From an uncultured Bacteroides sp. (GTDB lineage: Bacteria > Bacteroidota > Bacteroidia > Bacteroidales > Bacteroidaceae): DNA of 9,407 bases. Below the pieces are notes generated by a model. That model worked only from the letters and a program-made list of their open reading frames with translations, was not told the origin of the DNA and did not search any database. The stretch is taken from assembly GCA_934716785.1 (NCBI GenBank), contig CAKUYM010000161.1, positions 1 through 9,407 on the forward strand. Reading direction: 5' to 3'. Positions 1 through 5,836 of this stretch are shown piece by piece. The position numbers and the translations under genes were made by a program. Each line of letters starts with the position of its first letter. The first letter of the stretch is position 1.

Positions 1-4
1 CCAA

Positions 5-44
5 AATGAGGAAAGTAACTGATAACCAGTAAACTTTCCTCATT
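5..44. terminator. Perfect 12-bp hairpin, possible terminator of an upstream gene
   Basis: Positions 5-16 (AATGAGGAAAGT) are exactly reverse-complementary to 33-44, leaving a 16-nt loop in which ACTG (18-21) and CAGT (27-30) can also pair. On the minus strand the stem runs into TTTTGG; on the plus strand only a C/T-rich stretch follows, without a clean U run. It could end a gene lying left of the window or act on both strands. The structure is seen directly; the terminator role is inferred. Confidence 0.45.
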
Positions 45-186
45 CTTCTCTCAAACACTTTTTATATGTACTTTCAGTCTTCAAAAATATGGGTTCTTTA
101 TGAGGGGAATGTATCGATAAATGGGCTGCTTGTATTCATTTTACCGAATTTATGCATCTCTATTCACAAGTTTGGTTGGAAAAGAG

Positions 187-194
187 TATATTTG
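187..194 (+). promoter_or_regulatory. Bacteroidetes -7 box for the AraC-family gene
   Basis: TATATTTG matches the Bacteroidetes -7 consensus TAnnTTTG exactly, 28 bases before the ATG at 223. The nearest TTTG (171-174) is only 12 bases upstream, closer than the usual spacing of about 19-21, so the -33 element is poor or absent. That would fit a weak or activator-dependent promoter. Confidence 0.5.
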
Positions 195-222
195 TGATTG
201 AGTATCAAATATTACGAGATAT

Positions 223-1125
223 ATGAGTAAGATACAGAAAGTGAGAAACGTGAGCGACTACAGCCACTATGTGGGGGTCACCAACTATCACCCACTGGTT
301 TGCGCCATTGACTTTGCAGAGATCTCTCCCGTGCATCATAGCTTGAACAATTATGGTGTCTATGGCATTTTCTTTCATGATGAAGCAGATATAGACTTGG
401 AATACGGTTGCGGGAAGTATGACTATAAGAAAGGAACGGTTATCTGCGTGGCGCCCGGACAGATAGGGGGCAAAGAGGACAATGGCGAGCTGGTAAACCT
501 GACGGGATGGGCATTGCTTTTTCATCCCGATCTGCTGCACGGCACATCTTTGGAGAAGACAATCAAGGAGTATTCCTTTTTCGATTATAGGATTAATGAA
601 GCATTACACATGACCGATGAGGAACATGACATACTTGTATCGCTGATGCGGCAAATACGGAACGAGACCGAGCGGAAGCATGACACCGTGCAGGATGCGA
701 TTATCGTGAGTTATATCGGGCTGGTACTGAATTTCTGCCAGCGTTTCTATAACCGGCAGTTCCTTACCCGAAAGTTAGAGAACACGGATATGCTGATGAA
801 GTTCAACAGTCTGCTGCGAGACTATTTCGATGAAAACCGACAGCTATCAATCGGTCTGCCCACCGTCCAATATTGTGCGGACAAGCTGTGTATGTCTGCC
901 AATTACTTCGGTGATATGATAAAGAAGACAACCGGTGATACTGCCGGCAACTATATCCGCCAATTTATTATCCAACGGGCGAAGAATGAACTCACAACAG
1001 GCATAAGTATAGCACAAGTAGCCTACGCGCTTGGATTCGAGTATCCGCAACACCTCAGCAAGATGTTCAAGAAACAAACGGGAATGACACCTACGGAGTA
1101 TTGTGAAAGTCTCGCAAAACGATAA
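223..1125 (+). CDS. AraC-family transcriptional regulator
   Basis: This 300-residue protein has the usual AraC layout. The N-terminal half (about 1-170) resembles a cupin-like sensing domain, with hydrophobic beta-type segments such as YGIFFHDEADIDLEYG and a VAPGQ turn. The C-terminal part carries the double helix-turn-helix: the first around 212-241 (YCADKLCMSANYFGDMIKK) and the second around 262-294, ending in the typical GF-Y-Q-H-LSKMFKKQTGMTPTEY signature. Length matches the family. The start at 223 is the first ATG after a -7 box and gives a full N-terminal domain. Regulators of this type often control neighbouring oxidoreductase or transport genes, but no such gene lies beside it here: downstream is a decayed gene on the other strand. 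The ligand and regulon cannot be deduced. The family call is secure; any specific role is not. Confidence 0.92.
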   Translation: MSKIQKVRNVSDYSHYVGVTNYHPLVCAIDFAEISPVHHSLNNYGVYGIFFHDEADIDLEYGCGKYDYKKGTVICVAPGQIGGKEDNGELVNLTGWALLFHPDLLHGTSLEKTIKEYSFFDYRINEALHMTDEEHDILVSLMRQIRNETERKHDTVQDAIIVSYIGLVLNFCQRFYNRQFLTRKLENTDMLMKFNSLLRDYFDENRQLSIGLPTVQYCADKLCMSANYFGDMIKKTTGDTAGNYIRQFIIQRAKNELTTGISIAQVAYALGFEYPQHLSKMFKKQTGMTPTEYCESLAKR

Positions 1126-1577
1126 CAACAACCATTACTATTGCTATTACGTTTCGATATCGCTTAAACCATCAAGGTTATAAAGCACCAATTTTCTTTC
1201 TAAGCATGGGCGGACGGAGTAGCCTTTACAATATCCATAGCCACTCATTACAGGGAAAAATAAACTTGTACATTTTGTTGTTGTCGCAAGCCACGGTTCC
1301 ACCCCAGCGATATCTATAGCCTTACTCTTCAGGGTAAGATGCACCGACATTGGTCTCAGCCCATAGCTGTCCGCAGGCAGTCAGAGCGCATACACATAGC
1401 AACATCAGGAACAATCTTAATTATTTTTTCATATTATTTATACGAGCCATTTTGCTAAACTGCTGTAAAGGTAGGCATACTTCATGTATTCATCCCCGAT
1501 GTGTTAATTTGCATCAATACAACATATAAAATTCCCGTCGCCACTCCTTATACTTTGACTTCAGTGTTGCAAGAGTC
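1126..1577. other. 452-bp region without an intact gene
   Basis: Apart from the decayed lipoprotein gene at 1147-1432 on the minus strand, I see no intact gene here. No strong hairpin with a T tract follows the AraC-family stop at 1125 or the ATPase stop at 1578, so neither gene has an obvious intrinsic terminator in this stretch. A plus-strand reading frame beginning at 1501 runs antisense into the ATPase gene and shows no protein-like features. Confidence 0.6.
1147..1432 (-). pseudogene. Remnant of a secreted lipoprotein with a Fib_succ_major-type domain
   Basis: Reading the minus strand from the ATG at 1432 gives MKK, a stop at codon 4, then LRLFLMLLCVCALTAC, a lipoprotein-type signal with an LTAC lipobox (Cys 20). 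Next comes LWAETNVGASYPEE, a second stop at codon 37 (1324-1322), then GYRYRWG. This matches the pattern WA-NVGA-PEEYG-Y-WGE that I recognise from the Fibrobacter succinogenes major paralogous domain, with the stop where Tyr is expected. After a shift into the frame of 1350-1147, GYCKGYSVRPC (GYSVRP at 1224-1207) resembles the usual C-terminal end of the same domain. The stretch between the two ends is far too short, so the middle appears deleted. Two stops, a frame change and the deletion make a functional product unlikely. The family assignment is by memory of the motif and needs a search. Confidence 0.6.
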
Positions 1578-2894
1578 TTATTTCAGCAACCATTTCATAG
1601 ACCATTCTGCTAAAGGTGATGGGCAAGCGAGCATACCACTGTTTTGTTGCAAGTTGAGAAACGAGAAACGGATGCGATTCTTTGGCTGGTAGCGTTCATT
1701 GTATACAACAATGCTTCTGCCGCTAACACAATTCTCAGCTTTCACTTCCACAGGAATTATTTCGCTTTCACGTTGTAACAAGAACTCAATCTCGGCCTTT
1801 CCCTCTGATGACCAATAGTAGGGCATTGATCCGTACGATGGCAACAGACTTTGCAACACCGCATTCTCTGCCATCGCACCCTTGAATTCCGTATAGTTGG
1901 CTGTTGGATCAATGACTATGCTGCCTGGCAATCCTGCCAATCGTCGTAACAGTCCGCAGTCACTGGCATAGACCTTGAATATGTCTGGTTCCTCATAGGC
2001 ACTCAAGGGCATACCGGGTTTTGATACTGAGTTCACACGATATATCATGCCTGCATCCTCAAGCCATAGCAAAGCATCCTCGTAGTCACGGCTTCTTGCT
2101 CCTTTCTTTATAACCTTGTAGATGAACTTGCGACTTTCCTTGGCAAGTTGAGATGGAAGTGAATGCCAAATAGCATGGATGCGTGGTATCTCGCGAGGTT
2201 CTGCATACTTGGCAAAGTCAAGCTCATACAAGTCCAATATACCTTGCAGAATATCGTCAACTGCTTGCATTCCTTGATTTTCAAGCATGGCTACGGTGGC
2301 TTCCGGCATTCCTCCTGAAACCATGTATCTGCGGTATTCAGACTTCAACTTATCAAGTATTATAAGGGGCAGTTTCTCGGGCTGCTCTATCTGCTCAACA
2401 AAATTGAATACCTGGATGTCACTGGCTCGCAGGTACTCCTTGAATGTAATTGGATACATGCGCATCACCTGCACCTTTCCGACAGGTACAGTCATTCTTC
2501 TCTTTTTCACAGCCACACCCAATAATGAGCCAGCTGCAATGATATGCCATTCGGAAGCATCCTCACAGAAATACTTCAACGAGTTGAGGGCCTCCTCACA
2601 TTCCTGTATTTCATCAAATATGAGTAGTGTCTTGCCCGGAACAAGTGGAACCTCGCTATAAAGACTCAGTTCCTTTATTATACGTACCGGTTCCTTTGAC
2701 ACAGAAAAAGCCGATCGCAACTCTTTCTGGCGGTCAAAATCAAATTTTGCGGTATATTCAAAGCATTCTTTTCCGAACTCTTCCATTGCCCAAGTCTTGC
2801 CTATCTGACGGGCACCTTTTAAAAGGATTGGCTTGTGTCTTTCGCCATTTTTCCAATCCTTGAATCGCTTTATTATTTCTCTTTCTATCCTCAT
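1578..2894 (-). CDS. AAA-type ATPase with C-terminal DUF4143 domain
   Basis: This 438-residue protein starts with an ATPase domain. The Walker A loop is GARQIGKT (27-34), the Walker B strand is LLIFDE (90-95), and a sensor-like AAGSLLG sits at 120-126, as is typical of this family. The C-terminal part matches DUF4143, which resembles PD-(D/E)XK nucleases: E343 in GAMAENAV, the acidic strand AEIEF (367-371) and PVEVKAE with E383 and K385. The layout and length are standard. Members are very numerous in Bacteroides and other anaerobes. Their substrate and role remain poorly defined, and links to mobile elements or defence are suggested but not established. The gene stands alone, with its own strong promoter and a palindrome in the leader (annotated separately). 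Codon usage looks like its neighbours. The family is certain, the function is not. Confidence 0.93.
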   Translation of the reverse strand: MRIEREIIKRFKDWKNGERHKPILLKGARQIGKTWAMEEFGKECFEYTAKFDFDRQKELRSAFSVSKEPVRIIKELSLYSEVPLVPGKTLLIFDEIQECEEALNSLKYFCEDASEWHIIAAGSLLGVAVKKRRMTVPVGKVQVMRMYPITFKEYLRASDIQVFNFVEQIEQPEKLPLIILDKLKSEYRRYMVSGGMPEATVAMLENQGMQAVDDILQGILDLYELDFAKYAEPREIPRIHAIWHSLPSQLAKESRKFIYKVIKKGARSRDYEDALLWLEDAGMIYRVNSVSKPGMPLSAYEEPDIFKVYASDCGLLRRLAGLPGSIVIDPTANYTEFKGAMAENAVLQSLLPSYGSMPYYWSSEGKAEIEFLLQRESEIIPVEVKAENCVSGRSIVVYNERYQPKNRIRFSFLNLQQNSGMLACPSPLAEWSMKWLLK

Positions 2895-2918
2895 GCTTAC
2901 ACTATTTAGTTCGTATTT

Positions 2919-2934
2919 GTGTCAAATTTGACAC
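2919..2934. promoter_or_regulatory. Perfect 16-bp palindrome in the ATPase leader, possible operator
   Basis: GTGTCAAATTTGACAC reads the same on both strands. It lies 25 bp upstream of the ATPase start codon and roughly 14-29 bases downstream of the predicted transcription start. That is suitable for a homodimeric repressor blocking elongation, or for an RNA hairpin in the leader. The palindrome is seen directly; the operator role is inferred. Confidence 0.55.
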
Positions 2935-2954
2935 TTTTCCGAACTTATCAGGTG

Positions 2955-2985
2955 CAAACATACAATATATAGGTGGAAAAGCCAA
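2955..2985 (-). promoter_or_regulatory. Promoter of the DUF4143 ATPase gene
   Basis: On the minus strand TTG (2985-2983) is followed after 20 bases by TATGTTTG (2962-2955), an exact match to the Bacteroidetes TAnnTTTG -7 box at standard spacing. Transcription would begin near 2948, giving a leader of about 54 bases that contains the palindrome at 2919-2934. Confidence 0.7.
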
Positions 2986-3161
2986 TCTTTTTGAGAGTTA
3001 TTTTCGTTCACTCTTCCAAGAAAATCATCTCCCCATTTGTCACTCGACAGAACACTTTTTATCACATTTTCCGCCCATCATACAAGATTATCAGATGTAT
3101 TTATCGGATTCTGATAACCGTACTTGACTTATTGGCAAGTTTATTTGGAAGTAAAAGGACG

Positions 3162-3204
3162 AAAAAAAACGATATGAGAATCTCGTACAGACATCCTCAT
3201 ATCG
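3162..3204 (-). terminator. Intrinsic terminator of the DUF2795 gene
   Basis: On the minus strand CGATATGAG (3204-3196) pairs perfectly with CTCATATCG (3178-3170) and is followed directly by eight T residues (3169-3162). This is a classic stem plus U-tract terminator, 45 bases after the DUF2795 stop codon. A smaller 7-bp hairpin with a 3-base loop (3237-3221) lies between the stop and the terminator. Confidence 0.85.
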
Positions 3205-3248
3205 CTGATATTCATAACTTCAAGCCTTGCAGGCTTGGCTTTGAGCGA

Positions 3249-3470
3249 TTAATACTCTTCCTCGTTGAAGAAAAAATCTTCCTTACTTGGATAATCCGGC
3301 CAAATATCTTCGATACTTTCATAGATTTCGCCCTCATCTTCCATCTCTTGGAGATTCTCAATAACTTCAAGAGGAGCACCCGAACGCATGGCATAATCAA
3401 TCAATTCGTCCTTGGTTGCCGGCCAGGGAGCATCTTCCAGTTTTGATGCTAATTCCAATGTCCAATACAT
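3249..3470 (-). CDS. Small acidic DUF2795 family protein
   Basis: The 73-residue product starts MYWTLELASKLEDAPWPATKD and continues with ELIDYAMRSGAP and EVIENLQEME. This matches the short DUF2795-type proteins that are well conserved in Bacteroidales. The first two thirds look like a compact helical fold around the PWPATKDELIDYA core. The last third is strongly acidic (EDEGEIYESIEDIWPDYP, then FFFNEEEY). It has no signal peptide or membrane segment, so it should be cytoplasmic. No biochemical role is known to me. It has its own consensus promoter, whose -33 element sits inside the end of the adenosyltransferase gene, and a strong intrinsic terminator. It is therefore a complete single-gene unit that could also receive read-through from upstream. 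The gene is almost certainly real; the function is unknown. Confidence 0.88.
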   Translation of the reverse strand: MYWTLELASKLEDAPWPATKDELIDYAMRSGAPLEVIENLQEMEDEGEIYESIEDIWPDYPSKEDFFFNEEEY

Positions 3471-3530
3471 AATTTTGAGTATTTAATAAGTGAATACTAA
3501 ATTAATTTGTCTTGTTTCTTAATTTTTCGG

Positions 3531-3560
3531 CAAAAGTATAATAAAATCTATCATTTCCAA
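3531..3560 (-). promoter_or_regulatory. Promoter of the DUF2795 gene
   Basis: On the minus strand TTG (3560-3558) is followed after 19 bases by TACTTTTG (3538-3531), an exact TAnnTTTG box. The predicted start near 3524 gives a leader of about 54 bases. The TTG lies within the last sense codons of the adenosyltransferase gene, so the two transcription units abut. Confidence 0.7.
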
Positions 3561-4114
3561 CTATTATTCCAAAATATTTCGTTGCTACATTCATCTAAAT
3601 TCATTTTTCGAGATAAAACGAACAAATAATCTGATAATCTGTTGACAAAAGCTAATACTTCGGGCGAGATTGTACAAGTTTCAGACAAAGCCAGAATGCG
3701 TCTTTCCGCTCTCCGGCAAATCGTCCGGCAGACGTGGCAGACAGCCGCTCCACGGCTTCCGCCCGGAATGACAAAGGCACAAAGTTCGGGCAGTAGCTCG
3801 TCCAGCCTGTCAATCTCCCCTTCGATACTTTGCACATCTTCCGCAGTGATGACACTGGCAGATTTCAATTGTGTCTTTTCCTGATCGGTGGCAAGGTGCG
3901 AACCGATAACAAACAGTTTATGTTGAGTCCGCAAAATAAAACTACGATCGGCTTCGTCAGACAGATAGGTATGCAACCATCCCAAATGGGCATTCAGCTC
4001 ATCCACCGTTCCGTAAGCTTCCAGACGGATATGCGTTTTCGGCACCCGAGTGCCACCCACCAGACTGGTAGTTCCCCTATCACCGGTTCTCGTATATACA
4101 ATGCTCTTTTTCAT
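3551..4114 (-). CDS. PduO-type cob(I)yrinic acid a,c-diamide adenosyltransferase
   Basis: The enzyme transfers the adenosyl group of ATP to reduced cob(I)alamin or cob(I)yrinic acid diamide, the last activation step toward coenzyme B12. The 187-residue protein has the PduO-type signature throughout: the N-terminal ATP-binding [14 protein letters not shown] (8-21), YGTVDELNA (34-42), IPGGS (116-120), [10 protein letters not shown] (129-138) and [15 protein letters not shown] (156-170). Length matches the usual 180-190 residues and no key motif is missing. It is soluble and cytoplasmic. The start is preceded by AAAGAAGA, a purine-rich stretch that may help initiation. The gene lies 47 bases after the methyltransferase-like gene on the same strand, without a terminator or strong promoter between them, so they probably share a transcript. 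In Bacteroides such enzymes serve B12-dependent reactions such as methylmalonyl-CoA mutase with salvaged corrinoid. The function is well supported. Confidence 0.94.
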   Translation of the reverse strand: MKKSIVYTRTGDRGTTSLVGGTRVPKTHIRLEAYGTVDELNAHLGWLHTYLSDEADRSFILRTQHKLFVIGSHLATDQEKTQLKSASVITAEDVQSIEGEIDRLDELLPELCAFVIPGGSRGAAVCHVCRTICRRAERRILALSETCTISPEVLAFVNRLSDYLFVLSRKMNLDECSNEIFWNNSWK

Positions 4115-4161
4115 ATATCTTCTTTTTTAATCATTCATATAAGGTTAACGTCCAAAGGTTC

Positions 4162-4788
4162 TCAAAAGTTGACAATATAATATTGTTTTATTTTCGTTTT
4201 ATCAAAAAAAAGCAGACCGAGATCATACAAATCAAAAGTAATCCCCACCCGTTCATCTTCCTGCAATCGTTTCCAAAACGCTTTCATTTCTCTTGAGTAA
4301 CAGATTCCTTGTATCACAAATACACTCTTCATGGTAGTCCGCTGCACACAAACCGAGAAGACCTCTTCCATCAATACCGGATTCCGATAATCATTCAGGT
4401 ATAGAAAATCTATAGGCATATCCGCATCGAGGAAGAGTTCGGAAAGGTCTGAAGCGAAAAGATATTCCGCTGAAGGCTTAGCCGCTTGAAAGTAGAGTGA
4501 AGCCACCGAAGGACGTCCCGCCTCAACGATAGTGGCAGGCTGCGCCCTATTCACCAGCCGAAACAATAGACGATTCACTTTTTGCAACCCTTTACTGCAC
4601 CCACGCGCGCTCGTTAGCATCTTCTGCTCCTTTTTCAAAGAATCGTAGGCATAATAAGGCATCTTTTCATAAATCACATCCGTTATCAGGCCGAAAGCGA
4701 ATGGAGAATGTACGCCATATCCGCAACGATAACGGAAACGAGACAACCAGACAAAAGGTCTTTTTATGCAGAGTAGAAGATTGTTCAT
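4162..4788 (-). CDS. Degenerate class I methyltransferase-like protein
   Basis: The 208-residue protein resembles a Bacteroidetes family related to class I SAM-dependent methyltransferases, recognisable by an N-terminal RYGYGVHSPFAF-like segment (here GYGVHSPFAF, 23-32) and ITDVIYEK (35-42). The region that should hold the SAM loop reads TIVEAGRPSVASLYF (86-100). The usual G-x-G glycines are largely replaced, leaving only G91. The acidic strand that normally ends in DG is DFLYLND (127-133). The C-terminal half (SVFVIQGICYSREM, then GLLFFDKTKIKQ) follows the family pattern, with QG-C where I expect D-DIH. I infer a full-length protein that may have lost methyl transfer and serve another role. 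No signal peptide is evident. It precedes the adenosyltransferase in an apparent two-gene unit with its own promoter. The family is likely, catalytic activity doubtful. Confidence 0.72.
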   Translation of the reverse strand: MNNLLLCIKRPFVWLSRFRYRCGYGVHSPFAFGLITDVIYEKMPYYAYDSLKKEQKMLTSARGCSKGLQKVNRLLFRLVNRAQPATIVEAGRPSVASLYFQAAKPSAEYLFASDLSELFLDADMPIDFLYLNDYRNPVLMEEVFSVCVQRTTMKSVFVIQGICYSREMKAFWKRLQEDERVGITFDLYDLGLLFFDKTKIKQYYIVNF

Positions 4789-4803
4789 AAAATCATCATC
4801 CTT

Positions 4804-4833
4804 TTTTATTCATTTTTATTCGTATTTATTCGT
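4804..4833 (-). repeat. Three tandem 10-bp units in the leader of the methyltransferase-like gene
   Basis: On the minus strand the leader reads ACGAATAAAT (4833-4824), ACGAATAAAA (4823-4814) and ATGAATAAAA (4813-4804), three back-to-back copies differing at one or two positions. They lie between the promoter and the start codon at 4788, in the untranslated leader. Confidence 0.7.
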
Positions 4834-4837
4834 AACG

Positions 4838-4866
4838 CAAAGATATGTTTTTTTATCGGATTCCAA
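4838..4866 (-). promoter_or_regulatory. Promoter of the methyltransferase-like/adenosyltransferase unit
   Basis: On the minus strand TTG (4866-4864) is followed after 18 bases by TATCTTTG (4845-4838), an exact TAnnTTTG box. It lies immediately after the tonB terminator, so tonB and this unit are separate transcripts on the same strand. Confidence 0.68.
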
Positions 4867-4867
4867 T

Positions 4868-4900
4868 AGAAAAGGGTCGGTTCCCTGCAGAGCCGACCCT
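4868..4900 (-). terminator. Intrinsic terminator of tonB
   Basis: On the minus strand AGGGTCGG (4900-4893) pairs perfectly with CCGACCCT (4880-4873). The stem can extend by three more pairs, one of them a wobble, around a 6-base loop, and is followed by TTTTC (4872-4868). This GC-rich hairpin sits 25 bases after the tonB stop codon. Confidence 0.8.
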
Positions 4901-4925
4901 CATTACTCAATTTCATTCCAAGTTA

Positions 4926-5606
4926 CTACTGTAGTCTGAATACCACAGGCACAGTATATTTCACTCGTACTTTCTTGCCATTCTGCACTCCGGGTTTCCA
5001 TTTCGGCATGGAGCTTATCACACGGATAGCTTCTTTATCCAAATAGGCATCTACCCCTCGTACTACGGTAGGATCCGTTATCGTCCCGTCTTTGTCAACA
5101 ACAAACTGAACAATCACTTTTCCCGCCGAACCCATTTCCTGAGAAATAGTCGGATACTTGATATTCGCACCCAAATATTTCATCAAGGCAGCCGTACCTC
5201 CGGGAAATTCGGGCATGAACTCGACACTCACATGAATGACGTCTTCATCTACCTTTTCTGTTTCCACAACAGGCGGTACCCAAACGATTTCGTAAGGTTG
5301 CCCCTGATCTTCCGAGACTGTTGCAACCGCTTCCGTCACCTCTTGTTCGTTAGTTACTATTTCGATCAATTCTGATGCTTTAACTTCCGGAGGTGGAGGC
5401 GGTTCCAGTTTCTCTTCAGGATACGTAATCGGAACAAGTACCTCTTCAAAGATGGGGTCGTTAGCCAACGATGCCGCCAATCTCACATCATGCTGTGTCC
5501 ATTCGAACGAAACAAACATGAAAGCAAGCGCAACAACTACACCCATCAGCAACCAAGAACCACGTTGATTCTCAATCGCAGCCTTTTTTGACTTTTTGGC
5601 TTCCAT
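4926..5606 (-). CDS. tonB: TonB-family energy transducer
   Basis: TonB spans the periplasm and passes proton-motive force from ExbB/ExbD in the inner membrane to outer-membrane transporters. The 226-residue protein has a basic cytoplasmic start (KKSKKAA), one membrane anchor at about 17-36 (SWLLMGVVVALAFMFVSFEW), and an acidic, proline-bearing periplasmic linker with PPPPP at 69-73. The C-terminal TonB domain spans about 135-226, with FPGG, KYP, GKVIVQFVVDKDG, DKEAIRVISSMPKWKPG and VRVKYTVPVVFRLQ. The proline region is short compared with the enterobacterial protein, as is common in Bacteroides. No exbB or exbD lies in the window, so it is an orphan or one of several paralogues. It has its own terminator. 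The leader is A/T-rich with inverted repeats and no convincing consensus promoter. The family is certain; its partner transporters are unknown. Confidence 0.93.
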   Translation of the reverse strand: MEAKKSKKAAIENQRGSWLLMGVVVALAFMFVSFEWTQHDVRLAASLANDPIFEEVLVPITYPEEKLEPPPPPEVKASELIEIVTNEQEVTEAVATVSEDQGQPYEIVWVPPVVETEKVDEDVIHVSVEFMPEFPGGTAALMKYLGANIKYPTISQEMGSAGKVIVQFVVDKDGTITDPTVVRGVDAYLDKEAIRVISSMPKWKPGVQNGKKVRVKYTVPVVFRLQ

Positions 5607-5616
5607 AAAAAATGTG

Positions 5617-5687
5617 TTTAAGTAATTAATAATAGAAAATATATAGTATATATACTACTTTTCGTTTCCTTTTAAGCATTACTTAAA
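5617..5687. repeat. Nested inverted repeats between tonB and the MBL gene
   Basis: Three symmetries are stacked in the tonB leader. TTTAAGTAAT (5617-5626) is the exact reverse complement of 5678-5687. Nearly centred between them, TAGTATATATACTA (5644-5657) is a perfect 14-bp palindrome. The outer right arm is itself part of a hairpin (5671-5687, TTTAAG/CTTAAA with a 5-base loop). They could be operator sites or leader RNA structure, or reflect A/T-rich composition. Confidence 0.5.
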
Positions 5688-5799
5688 GCGCTCTCTTGCT
5701 GCAATAAATATAGTATTTTTACGAATAGGATATTGCATCTGCTCTTGTTTATTTTATTCTTTTTCCTTCTTTTGGATAAAATTTATGAATTGGAGTCTA

Positions 5800-5807
5800 T
5801 ATCTTTG
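5800..5807 (+). promoter_or_regulatory. -7 box for the MBL-fold gene
   Basis: TATCTTTG is an exact TAnnTTTG match 29 bases before the ATG at 5837. The best upstream TTTG (5771-5774) is 25 bases away, longer than usual, so the -33 element is weak. Confidence 0.55.
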
Positions 5808-5836
5808 TAGCAAAAATCGGTTAAAATAAAACTATT

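Noticed and set aside
1501..1692. Plus-strand 63-codon open frame
   Set aside because: It overlaps the 3' end of the ATPase gene in antisense and shows no protein-like pattern.
3088..3117. Inverted repeat TTATCAGA/TCTGATAA
   Set aside because: Only 8 bp with a 14-base spacer in A/T-rich intergenic DNA, with no T tract or promoter relation; may be chance.
2973..3446. Plus-strand 157-codon open frame
   Set aside because: It runs antisense through the DUF2795 gene and its terminator, has no family resemblance, and the minus-strand gene has promoter, terminator and a recognisable product.
1578..3470. Toxin-antitoxin or defence pair formed by the ATPase and the DUF2795 protein
   Set aside because: Each has its own promoter, they are separated by a strong terminator and several hundred bases, and neither resembles a toxin or antitoxin.
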